Source: JBBRCE01 sp038205115
GTDB taxonomy: Bacteria > Planctomycetota > Planctomycetia > Pirellulales > JBBRCE01
Direction of reading: 5' to 3'
DNA: 23,621 nt
Assembly (NCBI GenBank): GCA_038205115.1
Contig: JBBRCE010000069.1
Location: 1 to 23,621, forward strand
A program made the position numbers and the translations under genes. The notes beneath the pieces were generated by a model, which was not told the DNA's origin, did not search any database, and saw nothing but the letters and a program-made list of their open reading frames with translations. The stretch's first letter is position 1, and every line of letters starts with the position of its first letter. Below are positions 1-8,521 of the stretch, piece after piece.

Positions 1-141
1 ACGATAAAAATTCGACATGTGCCGCTCGACCGCAGCCGAATACACCGTTTCCATCACTTGGCCCTCCGACTTGAACTGGATACCTCACCTTAAGGTATCA
101 GGCAGCCAGGAAAAGGGAAGTTATTATTCGGTCGTTCCTTA
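1..141. mobile_element. Right end of an insertion element, cut by the window edge
   Basis: Bases 116-141 repeat, with one mismatch, the terminal inverted repeat of the MITE-like element at 21864-21965 (core GGAAGTTATT.TTCGGTCG, then TTCCTTA). A perfect 7-bp inverted repeat (GATACCT at 79-85, AGGTATC at 93-99) lies just inside the end and could terminate transcription of an element gene. The first 93 bases are open in frame 1 and stop at TAA just before this hairpin. That could be a transposase C-terminus, but the peptide is too short for me to recognise. The element family cannot be named from what is visible. Confidence 0.5.
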
Positions 142-774
142 TGTCGCCGCCTGTTTTAAATCCTCCGCCAATCGACTGCCCAACGTTGATCTGTCTTCGT
201 GCGTCTGCAACGTCGACCAGGCCAGCGGCAAGAACAGCAGCAACAAGGCAAAGTAACGTCGCTTGCGTCCGGTCAGGCGCTCATGGCGCTCCAACGCGAA
301 TTGCTTAGCACGCTGAAAATCCGCACCGCCAACCGCATCGCTTCGTCCCGTGGCAGGCGAATCGAAATTTGCCGCGGCAGGCTCGGTGCTAATGGGCGAG
401 ATGCGAAAATCGTCTTCGTCAAAGCCGGTCGGCTCCACAGACCGAACTTCAGCAGGCGGCGTAAAGGTCGGCGCCGGCGTTGCAGCGGAGTTCACCTGAG
501 AATCGCCGGATGGCACTGGTTGTAGTGAGTCAACCCGCGAAGCGGGCTCGGCAGGCACCGCCGGGATGGTGAAAATGAATCCACAATCGCTACATTTGCC
601 CCGTTTGCCGGCGGCCTGCAACCGCGCGCGCAGAACCTTACCGCAGCGACATTTCAGCTTGAGTTCCACGCTGCACCGCGAATGCTCAGGGACACGATGG
701 ATCAGCTCGGTCGATTTGCGTCGCGCGATTCGAATTTTGCGCGCGATAGCAGACTGCGGGACGACTACAGTCAT
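139..774 (-). CDS. Zinc-ribbon membrane protein of unknown function
   Basis: The 211-residue product has one zinc-ribbon-like motif near the N-terminus (KCRCGK about residues 41-46, then KCSDCGF about 60-66). This is the CxC...CxxC pattern common at the start of planctomycete membrane proteins. A Pro/Ser/Ala-rich, probably disordered linker follows, and then one hydrophobic segment near residues 172-186 (FALLLLFLPLAW). It is probably an inner-membrane protein with a cytoplasmic zinc finger. The ATG at 774 has no clear ribosome-binding site. A GTG at 669, just before the zinc ribbon, is an alternative that would fit the usual architecture of this group. The TAA stop at 139-141 is part of the adjoining element's terminal repeat, so the native C-terminus was probably replaced on insertion. 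Confidence 0.65.
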   Translation of the reverse strand: MTVVVPQSAIARKIRIARRKSTELIHRVPEHSRCSVELKLKCRCGKVLRARLQAAGKRGKCSDCGFIFTIPAVPAEPASRVDSLQPVPSGDSQVNSAATPAPTFTPPAEVRSVEPTGFDEDDFRISPISTEPAAANFDSPATGRSDAVGGADFQRAKQFALERHERLTGRKRRYFALLLLFLPLAWSTLQTHEDRSTLGSRLAEDLKQAAT

Positions 775-907
775 CTGGCAATTTCGATCACTCCGAATGA
801 AAGCTGCCCCAATTGAGGGTAATCACTCGCGGGTCAAAAAGCGGCTTAACTTTCGGCGGTTTCTAAGAAGGGCCGGCGATCATGACGATTCGCCGCAGGC
901 GCGCCGC

Positions 908-997
908 TTAGCCCTTGCGATGGCGGATTTTTGCCCGCATACGGCGCTTTTTGCGACCCAGCTTCCGTCGGCCTTTTCCAGTCTTCTTAGTTCCCAC
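908..997 (-). CDS. 29-residue basic AURKAIP1/COX24-like protein
   Basis: This short gene begins at a GTG preceded by a well-spaced GGAG (spacing 6). The product is extremely basic, ending KLGRKKRRMRAKIRHRKG. The RKKRRMR...KIRHRK pattern is what I associate with the AURKAIP1/COX24 domain (DUF1713), a family that includes the mitochondrial ribosomal protein mS38 and very small bacterial proteins thought to bind the ribosome. That assignment rests on recognition of the motif and was not searched. The upstream in-frame stop is five codons before the GTG, so the start is well constrained. After the stop, a 7-bp complementary pair (839-845 with 903-909) followed by five T on the transcript could be a weak terminator with a long loop. 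The gene stands alone between two divergent or unrelated genes. Confidence 0.72.
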   Translation of the reverse strand: MGTKKTGKGRRKLGRKKRRMRAKIRHRKG

Positions 998-1291
998 ACG
1001 CGTCTCCGGTGATCAAATGAATCGATGTAAAATGTTAAGTGCCTAGGAGCTTAATCCATAGCGAAGCAGCAATTGTAGCATCCCGCGCGATACTAACAAG
1101 CCTGCAAAAATCGAACTTTGCCGGCAGATCGATCCAGTCTGCCCGGCTGCTAGCGGCAAATCGTCGCAAAAGCGATTCGCCGCGGCAAAAAGCCCGCAAC
1201 GTGTTGCATTTGTCGACGTCGGACTGCCGATAGTCACTCCATCGGTTGCACAACTGCCCGTGACCATCCTGTAGGCGAGGAGACCCGAATC

Positions 1292-1477
1292 ATGCTGGAA
1301 CCTCGAAGGCTCGAAGACCTGACTGTCGACCAACTCAAAACCGTACTCGCGGTGGCCGAGGACGAAGTCAGCGACGAACAACTGCTGGCGATCCGCGACT
1401 TTGTCTGGCGGTTGGGCGGCATTGCCCAGGCGCGCCGCGCCGTGGAACTGTTGCGAAAAATGCGGCCCGCGGCCTAG
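1292..1477 (+). CDS. Small protein with an RLGG-type C-terminal module
   Basis: The 61-residue acidic/basic helical protein has a GAGGAGA ribosome-binding site 8 nt before the ATG, which supports real translation. I do not recognise a characterised family. Its second half (DFVWRLGGIAQARRAVELL) resembles the last 25 residues of the convergent neighbour at 1560-2201 (LVDRLGGVDRASKLLSVL). The two therefore share an R-L-G-G-(I/V)-x-x-A-x-x-(L/A) helix pair. The stop codons lie 83 bases apart, tail to tail. Function is unknown. A shared partner-binding or dimerisation module is an inference from the resemblance. Confidence 0.6.
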   Translation: MLEPRRLEDLTVDQLKTVLAVAEDEVSDEQLLAIRDFVWRLGGIAQARRAVELLRKMRPAA

Positions 1478-1559
1478 AACGAATTCTGGCCGCGAGCCCC
1501 ACACGATGAGTCGCAGTTGTATCAAACCGTAATCAGTAAAGACTGACGAGCAGCTTGAC

Positions 1560-2201
1560 CTACAGTAGCTTGGAAAGCACGCTGAGCAACTTGGACGCGC
1601 GATCGACGCCGCCCAAACGATCGACCAGCGTCTTGGCCTCCAGCAGATCGTTGACGGAGACTTCGTCGCTGACCTCGCGGCGGGGACGTCCCAGCGGACG
1701 AACCATTCCAGTCGCGGCCATCCCGCCAACGGCCATCCCGCCAACGGCCGTTGCCTCGCGACGCGCCTTGCGACGGGCGTTAATCCGGAACTTGATTTTT
1801 GCCACATGCGCGGGCGAGACCACAATGCCCTGTTCGCGCAACGTGCGGACGATGACACTCGCTTTGGTCTTCCGGCCCAACGAATGAAAGGCGGCAACAA
1901 TGGCATTGGCCTTTTCGCCGCGAGCGCCGGTCGGCGCCTCTGCCACGGCCGTCGAACTCGAATCGCCACGCGCTGAGCGAGCCGCTGCGGTGGCCGCCTT
2001 GGGCGGACGTCCGCGACGGGCTTTACCGACGACTTTGTTCTTGCCGTATTTGAGATTATTGATGAGCGACTTGCTCACCGTCAAACCTTGTGCCGCCATC
2101 GCTTCTTGAATGGCGGTCGGGCCGACGGTGGGATTCTCGCCAATATAGACTCGGATTGCCTGACTGGCCGAGCCCTCGCGCGGGCCACGTTTTTTTGCCA
2201 T
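1560..2201 (-). CDS. Putative DNA-binding protein with two HTH-like repeats and AT-hook
   Basis: The 213-residue product is basic and has a clear internal duplication. Residues about 14-56 (SQAIRVYIGENPTVGPTAIQ...SLINNLKYGKNK) and 98-143 (ANAIVAAFHSLGRKTKASVI...HVAKIKFRIN) share the pattern of a winged or simple helix-turn-helix, each followed by a lysine/arginine-rich tail. Between them is an AT-hook-like RRGRPPK, and a second GRPRR occurs near residue 173. A short repeat VGGMAVGGMA lies in the linker. The C-terminus carries the RLGG module described for the gene at 1292. An AGGAC is placed 9 nt before the ATG. The protein is probably a nucleoid-associated or regulatory DNA-binding protein. 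No exact family is claimed. Confidence 0.65.
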   Translation of the reverse strand: MAKKRGPREGSASQAIRVYIGENPTVGPTAIQEAMAAQGLTVSKSLINNLKYGKNKVVGKARRGRPPKAATAAARSARGDSSSTAVAEAPTGARGEKANAIVAAFHSLGRKTKASVIVRTLREQGIVVSPAHVAKIKFRINARRKARREATAVGGMAVGGMAATGMVRPLGRPRREVSDEVSVNDLLEAKTLVDRLGGVDRASKLLSVLSKLL

Positions 2202-2596
2202 CTGTAATAAGTCCTGTTCGCTAGGAAATGTAAACTAAGCATTCAATCGTAAGTAGACATTGATACTTTGTCTACCCTCGTAATGGTGTACTCGGTCTGA
2301 ACTCGTCAGGTATTTGTCGGAAACGATCATCGAAACGTGATACCTCGCGTTTGCAGTCGAAATCGCCAGCAGCAAATACAACGATTGACCAACTGCGAGC
2401 GCGCTGCTCGGTATTGTGGTGTAACAATGGAAAACCGACTATACTCGGGAGCCAGGGCGAAGTTGTGAGCGTCCGTTGCGGATCGCGTGTCACCGATAAA
2501 AGGCCGCAATTGCATGGTCAAACCGCGCACGCCTAAGCGCTCGTACCGTTGTCAGTCACGAGCCATCGATTTCGCGTCGCGCCAAGAGGTCCGTCG
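2202..2596. other. Divergent intergenic region between the HTH gene and panC
   Basis: No gene is visible in these 395 bases. They hold a 7-bp inverted repeat near the HTH gene (listed separately) and one plausible -10 box for panC (TATACT at 2440-2445) without a good -35 partner. An in-frame TTG at 2549 would extend PanC by 16 residues but has no ribosome-binding site. Confidence 0.5.
2253..2275. promoter_or_regulatory. Inverted repeat upstream of the HTH gene, possible operator
   Basis: GTAGACA (2253-2259) and TGTCTAC (2269-2275) form a perfect 7-bp inverted repeat with a 9-base spacer, 52 bases before the start of the putative DNA-binding gene at 2201. The position fits an autoregulatory operator or a small leader hairpin. 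Nothing else in the sequence decides between these. Confidence 0.3.
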
Positions 2597-3460
2597 ATGA
2601 GTGCTGGTAAGCAACCGCAAGTGATCTCCACAGGCAGCGAAATCTACACCGCGGTCAGTCAATTGCGCCAGGCGGGCAAACGCGTGGGATTGGTGCCAAC
2701 GATGGGCGCCTTGCACGCGGGACATCTCAGTTTGGTGGCAGCGGCGCGCCGCAATTCGGATGTCGTGGTCGTCAGTATTTTTGTGAATCCCACTCAGTTT
2801 GGTCCACACGAAGATTTCTCGAAGTACCCGCGCACACTCGATCGCGATTTGGATCTCTTGGGCACGCAAAACGTGGAAATTGTCTTTGCGCCCTTGCCGG
2901 ACGAAATGTATCGTGCGGGGCACTCCACGGCGGTTGAAGTGAGCAGTGTGAGCGATGTACTCGAAGGTCCACTCCGTCCCGGACACTTCCGTGGCGTGGC
3001 AACCGTGGTACTCAAGTTATTTAACTTGGCACCCGCGAATTCAGCCTACTTCGGCTTGAAAGATTACCAACAGGCAATGGTCATCCGCCAGATGACGTCG
3101 GACTTGAATGTGCCGGTGGATGTGCAACTTTGTCCGATTGTGCGCGAGCCCGACGGCCTGGCCATGAGTTCGCGCAATGTTTATCTCAGTCGCGAAGAGC
3201 GGCAGCGGGCGTTGACACTTTACCGGAGTTTGCAGCAGGCCGCCGGTGACGTGGCGCGCGGTGAGCGCGACGCCGTGAAGATCATGGCATCCATGCGGCG
3301 GATGCTGGCCGAATCGCCGGGAATTGTGCTGGAGTATGCTGAATTAGCCGACCCGCAAACATTACAGACGGTCGAACAGATATCGGGGCCTTGCATCGCA
3401 TTGATCGCAGCGCGCGTTGGTAAAACGCGACTGATCGATAATCAGTTACTCAACCCGTAA
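2597..3460 (+). CDS. panC: Pantoate--beta-alanine ligase
   Basis: PanC condenses pantoate and beta-alanine with ATP through a pantoyl-adenylate to make pantothenate, the precursor of coenzyme A, in the cytoplasm. The 287-residue length is normal for the family (about 280). Family motifs are intact: the nucleotide-binding PTMGALHAGH at 34-43, FVNPTQF, LKDYQQ and MSSRNVYLS. The ATG at 2597 is chosen because AGAGG sits 7 nt upstream and the protein then begins a few residues before the conserved core. An upstream in-frame TTG at 2549 lacks such a site. The gene stands alone. No panB or panD is in the window. Confidence 0.95.
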   Translation: MSAGKQPQVISTGSEIYTAVSQLRQAGKRVGLVPTMGALHAGHLSLVAAARRNSDVVVVSIFVNPTQFGPHEDFSKYPRTLDRDLDLLGTQNVEIVFAPLPDEMYRAGHSTAVEVSSVSDVLEGPLRPGHFRGVATVVLKLFNLAPANSAYFGLKDYQQAMVIRQMTSDLNVPVDVQLCPIVREPDGLAMSSRNVYLSREERQRALTLYRSLQQAAGDVARGERDAVKIMASMRRMLAESPGIVLEYAELADPQTLQTVEQISGPCIALIAARVGKTRLIDNQLLNP

Positions 3461-3476
3461 CTGCGGCGCTGGCACA

Positions 3477-3704
3477 TTAGCCGGCACCCTTGAGTTTTTG
3501 CGGTAGCGTGAACGAGTAGAGCACCACGACGGCGCCGCCGGACATCAAACTCCACGGCGCCCATTCGGGCGGCGCAAAGCGTTCCGTGATTGCGGCCTTG
3601 TCTTCGCCGGGAGCCTTGTTGAGTTCCGCCTCGTCGATCAACAGGCACTCGACTCCTAAAATGAAGGAGAAGATGCCCATCGCCAAGAACATGGATTTCC
3701 ACAT
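3477..3704 (-). CDS. Small two-helix membrane protein
   Basis: The 75-residue product has two hydrophobic segments, about residues 2-20 (WKSMFLAMGIFSFILGVECL) and 52-66 (SLMSGGAVVVLYSF). They are joined by a charged loop with the motif FAPPEWAPW. The ATG at 3704 is preceded by a strong GGAGG with 8-nt spacing, so it is preferred over an in-frame codon at 3764 that would add 20 residues. It converges on panC with 16 bases between the stops. I do not recognise a named family. The shape suggests a small inner-membrane protein of unknown role. Confidence 0.65.
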   Translation of the reverse strand: MWKSMFLAMGIFSFILGVECLLIDEAELNKAPGEDKAAITERFAPPEWAPWSLMSGGAVVVLYSFTLPQKLKGAG

Positions 3705-3952
3705 CAGGTCAACCTCCAAATCGATGCGCAGAATTGAATAGCAATGCCATCGCGCATCATCCACTGGAGTTCATCGGACGGTTGACCAAAACAAAATTAG
3801 CACAACCCCAATCGGCGCGTTGCACCACATCCTCAATCGGCCGGATGTTTCTGCTAGGTAAGCTTTGCGGCCCGAAACGCGGCGGGCGAATTGGTTTCAA
3901 GGTTGGCTTCCGTCGTCGTCCGGCGCTGCGCCGATCGGTCAACCTGCAACCG

Positions 3953-5932
3953 TCAGCGACCATCGGTCACGGGCGGCAGCAAGCGCAACTCGCTGGCGGG
4001 AAGCGCGGGCTGCGGCGGTCGAGGAATTCCCATGCGTACCGGCGGCGGTAATTCTTCTTTTGGTTTGACCTCGCGTGGCGGCTGATCGACCGGCGGCAGC
4101 GGTTCGACCGACGGCAGCGGAATAGCCTCGGGCTGCGTGTACGGCTTGACGCCGACCGGCAACGGGCAATCCGCGTTCGGTCCGGGACGCATATCGAGCG
4201 GATATTTGACTGGATCGGCCAGTCGGCCCAGCGGACCGATCGAACGATAGCGCTCTTCGATGAATCGCACGCCGTGGGCTTCCAAAATGGTGCCGGCCTC
4301 GCGCTGCAATCGCGCCAGTTCGGTATTGTATTGCGTAAGCGATTGATTTTCTGAACTGACCGCGTTCCCCCAATCGGTAATGGCCTGCAGCACGTTGATA
4401 TACAGTGTGCGCCGGCCAAGTCGGTAGTCGGCCAATTGGCGCTCCAGGTTGATGTAGGCTGCCTCGCGCGTTCTGCCAAATGCTAGAAATTGCTCGTAAA
4501 ACTGATCCAGATTGCGAAGGTTTCCGGCCAGGTTGTGTGAGGCCCTTAGCAAGGCCTCGTCCAGGTTCGAGTGATCGCGGGCGATGACTAATTCCGCTTG
4601 CCGGAGTTGCGCGCGGCCTTGCCTCAGCCCCAGCGGCACTGAAAAGTTCACGCCCATCTGCCAGTCGGCGAACTGATCGCCGGAGTTCACGGACGTGCCG
4701 TCCGGCGTGCGACCATCGAGACCGTTCCAACGATACAGCGCATTAACGCTCAAGTTGGGCAGCGCATTATTCTTTGATATCAGTAACTGCTGTGTGTCGG
4801 CCTCGAGCACCAATTTCAATTCGATGATATTGGGCCGATATTGCGAAGCGGTGGTTTGAAGTTCGTTCCAATCGGGTTTCAAACGCGCGGTGGTTGGCGG
4901 CGTGACCGGTTTGATTCGTCGCAAGTCCGAAGGCGAAATGCCCATGATGTTACGCAGCAACGCCTCTTGCGTGAGCAGATTTCCCTGCGAGGCAATGAGT
5001 TGGGCACGGAACTGTTCGTACGCCACGCGGGCTTGCGCGGTGTCGGCGTCGTTGCCTAATCCGCGACTTTGCCGCGCCTCGGCCCGCTCGAACGCCTCGC
5101 GGCCTTGATCCACCTGTTGCGTGCGCGCCCAAACATCGGTTTGCGCAAATACGAGACTCCAATACGCCTGAATTGTGCCTTGAACCAAATCTTGCGTGGC
5201 GTCTTTCATCACAAAGAATGAGCGCTCGGTGTTGGTGCGAGCAATGATGATCGGTGCCAAATTCGCCTGCGCGCCGGCGCCTTGGAGCAATGGTTGCGTG
5301 AGCGCGATGGTGGTATTGGTTTGCGTGGCCGGACTAAATGCAGTGGGCGAAGGCACACCATCAATGGCGGTGCGGGTGGTGTTGACGCTGGCGCTAAGCG
5401 TGCCGCCAGTGATGAACGTCTTGGAAATACTGTCTTGTGAGTTGAATCCGTTGATCGGCGTGCCGACGATTCCAAACTGCGCTGGCGGACCCGGATTCAC
5501 CACAACTTGCGGAGTCTCAGTCCGCGAAAATGTGTTCTGGCTACTGATGGTCGGATCGAACCGCGCCCGCTGCTGATCGATGGTGGTATTGGTAATGGCC
5601 GGATCGAAGATCGTAGCGCCGCTGGGCGAAACCGTTGTGCCCGTCACCACCCGAATGGTCTGCGCGTTGGCCAGAGCCGTGCGAATGGCGTCGTCGAGGC
5701 CGAGCGGCACTTCGGCCGAGCGCGGTAGCGGATGCGCCACGGTCTCTGGCGGCGGCGAATCGGGAATTCGCAGCGGGTGGAAATGCTCGGGATCGCGAAT
5801 TTCCAAATGCCGCTGTTCGGGCAAGATCAGTCGTCGCTCTTCTTGACCGCGCGCAGCGCCACTGCCCTGCGCCAGCCACAGCGCGGCGAGCAGGGCCAAT
5901 TGTCTCGCGAATCCGACGACGACTCGTTGCAC
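3953..5932 (-). CDS. TolC-family outer-membrane channel protein
   Basis: The 659-residue product is an outer-membrane efflux protein of the TolC type. These form trimeric channels that take substrate from an inner-membrane transporter. The N-terminus is a signal peptide (basic start, then LALLAALWLAQGSGAARG). The two OEP repeats follow, with family features such as LDDAIRTALANAQTIRVV, SISK..ITGGTLSASVN, and long alpha-helical stretches rich in Q, R and E (residues about 225-330 and 440-550). The last 75 residues are proline-rich and unusual for TolC. The GTG at 5932 is chosen because GGGGAG lies 5 nt upstream and it gives a clean signal peptide. An ATG at 6001 and a TTG at 6049 are in frame but would leave a long basic extension. 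No pump or adaptor gene is adjacent. Confidence 0.85.
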   Translation of the reverse strand: MQRVVVGFARQLALLAALWLAQGSGAARGQEERRLILPEQRHLEIRDPEHFHPLRIPDSPPPETVAHPLPRSAEVPLGLDDAIRTALANAQTIRVVTGTTVSPSGATIFDPAITNTTIDQQRARFDPTISSQNTFSRTETPQVVVNPGPPAQFGIVGTPINGFNSQDSISKTFITGGTLSASVNTTRTAIDGVPSPTAFSPATQTNTTIALTQPLLQGAGAQANLAPIIIARTNTERSFFVMKDATQDLVQGTIQAYWSLVFAQTDVWARTQQVDQGREAFERAEARQSRGLGNDADTAQARVAYEQFRAQLIASQGNLLTQEALLRNIMGISPSDLRRIKPVTPPTTARLKPDWNELQTTASQYRPNIIELKLVLEADTQQLLISKNNALPNLSVNALYRWNGLDGRTPDGTSVNSGDQFADWQMGVNFSVPLGLRQGRAQLRQAELVIARDHSNLDEALLRASHNLAGNLRNLDQFYEQFLAFGRTREAAYINLERQLADYRLGRRTLYINVLQAITDWGNAVSSENQSLTQYNTELARLQREAGTILEAHGVRFIEERYRSIGPLGRLADPVKYPLDMRPGPNADCPLPVGVKPYTQPEAIPLPSVEPLPPVDQPPREVKPKEELPPPVRMGIPRPPQPALPASELRLLPPVTDGR

Positions 5933-6208
5933 GCAAACTCCCCGTCCTAGGCACAAGTTGAAACGCCGCCAGACAATGCGGCGGTTGCTCTCTTTGACCA
6001 TCGTCGCCACGCGGCTGGCGCAATCATTCGGAACGAATCTGTTAGCCAAAGTTTGCCTGCCTTAACGCTGCTAGCGATTCTCCCGTGAAACGCCGGCCGA
6101 ACAGTTTGCTCAACAGGCAAAGTCGGGCCATTGCCCGGATTGACGATCTGGCTGCGGATATCGACAATGGGACTTTTACTGGCCGCCGCGATATTTTCAA
6201 CAGAATCC

Positions 6209-7459
6209 ATGAACTTCATCCAGCAAGACGATCCCGCCATCTGGTCCGCCATTTCCGCCGAAATCGAGCGGCAAGAAGACGGCCTGGAAATGATTGCCAG
6301 CGAAAACTACACCAGCCCCGCCATCATGCAGGCGGTGGGCAGCGTGCTGACCAACAAATATGCAGAAGGTTATCCGGGCCGGCGATACTACGGCGGCTGC
6401 GAATTCGTCGATCAGGCCGAAACACTCGCGCTGGATCGCGCCAAAAAACTGTTCGGTGCCGAGCATGCCAACGTGCAGCCGCACTCGGGCAGCCAGGCCA
6501 ACATGGCCGTTTACCTTTCGGCCGTCGAACCGGGCGATACGATTTTGGGCCTGGACCTGGCTCACGGCGGCCATCTCACTCACGGTATGAAGCTCAACAT
6601 CTCCGGCAAGCTGTACCATTTTGTCAGCTACGGCGTCACTCGCGATACCAACCGGATCGACTTCGATCAAATCAGTCGGCTGGCCAAAGAACATCGTCCC
6701 AAACTGATTGTGGCCGGCGCCAGCGCGTATCCCCGCGAAATCAAGCACGGCCAGTTTGCCGAAATTGCACGCGATTGCGGCGCCAAGTTGTTTGTCGATA
6801 TGGCGCATTACGCCGGTCTGGTGGCGGCCGGTCTGCACGACAATCCCGTGCCGGTGGCTGATTTTGTTACCACCACCACGCACAAAACCTTGCGCGGCCC
6901 GCGAGGCGGCTTGACGATGAGCCGGCAAGAATACGCCAAAGATATCGACCGCAACGTTTTTCCCGGCATTCAAGGCGGCCCGCTGATGCACGTCGTCGCC
7001 GGCAAAGCCATCTGTTTTGGAGAAGCGCTGCGTCCAGATTTCAAACATTACATCCAGCAGGTCATCGATAACGCGCAGGCATTGGCCGAAACGCTGATGG
7101 CCGGTGGATTGCGGTTGGTCAGCGGCGGAACCGAAAATCATTTGATGTTGGTGGATGTGACGGCCGTCGGTCTGGGCGGCAAAGCGGCCGAGGCGGCCAT
7201 GCACGCCTGCGGAATCACCGTCAACAAAAACATGATTCCCTTTGACGAACGAAAACCGATGGACCCGTCTGGCATCCGCATCGGCACGCCGGCGCTCACC
7301 AGCCGCGGCATGCAAACCGCGCAGATGAAAACCATTGGCGGTTGGATTTTGGCCGCGCTGCGTGCGCCGGACGATCAGGCCAGCCTGGCGCGAATTCGCG
7401 GCGACGTTTCCGAGATGTGCCGCGCCTTTCCCGTGCCGGCCGCCAAACTGAAAGACTAA
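6209..7459 (+). CDS. glyA: Serine hydroxymethyltransferase
   Basis: GlyA is a PLP enzyme that interconverts serine and glycine while charging tetrahydrofolate with a one-carbon unit. The 416-residue length matches E. coli GlyA (417). Hallmarks include IASENYTSPAIMQAVGS, YAEGYPGRRYYGGCEFVD, SGSQANMAVY and the PLP-lysine motif TTTTHKTLRGPRGG, with Lys at residue 226. The ATG at 6209 starts at the usual point (MNFIQQDDPAIW). The 26 in-frame codons before it look non-native. No clear Shine-Dalgarno is present. The gene is divergent from the TolC gene and lies 150 bases before metF in the same direction. The two may be co-transcribed for folate one-carbon flow. Confidence 0.96.
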   Translation: MNFIQQDDPAIWSAISAEIERQEDGLEMIASENYTSPAIMQAVGSVLTNKYAEGYPGRRYYGGCEFVDQAETLALDRAKKLFGAEHANVQPHSGSQANMAVYLSAVEPGDTILGLDLAHGGHLTHGMKLNISGKLYHFVSYGVTRDTNRIDFDQISRLAKEHRPKLIVAGASAYPREIKHGQFAEIARDCGAKLFVDMAHYAGLVAAGLHDNPVPVADFVTTTTHKTLRGPRGGLTMSRQEYAKDIDRNVFPGIQGGPLMHVVAGKAICFGEALRPDFKHYIQQVIDNAQALAETLMAGGLRLVSGGTENHLMLVDVTAVGLGGKAAEAAMHACGITVNKNMIPFDERKPMDPSGIRIGTPALTSRGMQTAQMKTIGGWILAALRAPDDQASLARIRGDVSEMCRAFPVPAAKLKD

Positions 7460-7609
7460 GTCGTGCATGAAGTTAACCGGGTGAACAATCCTCGCTACTC
7501 GCAAGAAACGGTATGGTACGGCTTGGCGCGGGTGGCATGAATTGCGGAAGTTGTCTGGCGTGGGTTCTCTGTTTCGCTTCTTTCTTTACGGTCGCAAATC
7601 GTTTTATCC

Positions 7610-8473
7610 ATGCTGCACACTGTCTACGGTCCGGGTAAGTTTGGCTTGTCGTTCGAGTTGTTTCCGCCCAAGAGCGAAGCGGGCGAAGCCGCGCTGCATA
7701 AAAATTTATCCGAGTTGATGGCCTTTTCGCCCAGCTATGTGACTTGCACGTACGGTGCAGGCGGATCGACGCGCGACAAGACGTTGGAAATTGTCGAAAA
7801 CGTGCGTCGTCAGTTCGGTTGCCCGGTAGCTTCGCATCTGACCTGCGTGGGCTCAACCGTGGACGAACTGCGGGCGTACCTGGCCGAAGCCTGGCGACGC
7901 GGCATTCAAAACATTGTTGCGCTGCGTGGCGATCCTCCCAAAGGCGAGACCACCTTTCAGCAAACGGCCGGCGGCCTGTGCTACGCGGCCGATCTGGTGA
8001 AACTCATTCGCGAGGAGTATTCGCAATTTGGCATCGCCGTGGCCGGATATCCAGAAACACATCAGGAGGCCGTCAGCCCCGACGATGATCTTGATAACCT
8101 CAAGCGCAAGATCGACGCCGGCGGCCACGCCATCATTACGCAATTGTTTTACGATAACCAAGATTTTTTCCGTTTTCGCGAACGCTGCCAGCGGGCCGGC
8201 ATTCATGCCCCGCTGGTGCCAGGCATTTTGCCGGTTACTAACCTGGCGCAAATTCGGCGGATCGCCTCGCTTTGCAAGGCCCGCTTGCCGGACGACTTTA
8301 TTGCCGCGCTTTCGCGCCATGAGGCGGACGAGGATGGTCAGTTCGAAGTTGGTGTCGATTACGCAACGCGGCAAGTGCAGGAACTTGTCGACGCTGATGC
8401 GCCTGGCATGCACTTCTACGTGCTGAACAAAGCACAAGCGACGGGCCGCGTGCTGCGCGCGGTGAGTCTTTAG
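7610..8473 (+). CDS. metF: Methylenetetrahydrofolate reductase
   Basis: MetF reduces 5,10-methylene-THF to 5-methyl-THF with FAD, supplying methyl groups for methionine synthesis. The 287-residue TIM-barrel protein has the family start (LSFELFPPKSEAGEAAL), the THF/FAD motif VTCTYGAGGSTRDKT, ALRGDPPKG, GYPETHQEA and ITQLFYDNQDFFRF. Length is normal for the bacterial single-domain enzyme. It follows glyA, whose product generates its substrate, so a metabolic link is natural. A GC-rich dyad (GGCGCTTGCGCC at 8505-8516) followed by GCGTTTT lies downstream and may be a weak terminator. No obvious ribosome-binding site precedes the ATG. Confidence 0.93.
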   Translation: MLHTVYGPGKFGLSFELFPPKSEAGEAALHKNLSELMAFSPSYVTCTYGAGGSTRDKTLEIVENVRRQFGCPVASHLTCVGSTVDELRAYLAEAWRRGIQNIVALRGDPPKGETTFQQTAGGLCYAADLVKLIREEYSQFGIAVAGYPETHQEAVSPDDDLDNLKRKIDAGGHAIITQLFYDNQDFFRFRERCQRAGIHAPLVPGILPVTNLAQIRRIASLCKARLPDDFIAALSRHEADEDGQFEVGVDYATRQVQELVDADAPGMHFYVLNKAQATGRVLRAVSL

Positions 8474-8521
8474 GCGGTGCGGGCGAAACGCGATTTCATT
8501 GATCGGCGCTTGCGCCGCGTT

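Noticed and set aside
1..93. Open frame at the left edge as a transposase C-terminus
   Set aside because: Only 30 codons with no recognisable motif; noted within the element but not called as a gene.
6197..7504. 435-residue open frame antisense to glyA
   Set aside because: It is the complement of a highly conserved gene and has a His/Gln/Arg-biased composition typical of antisense frames.
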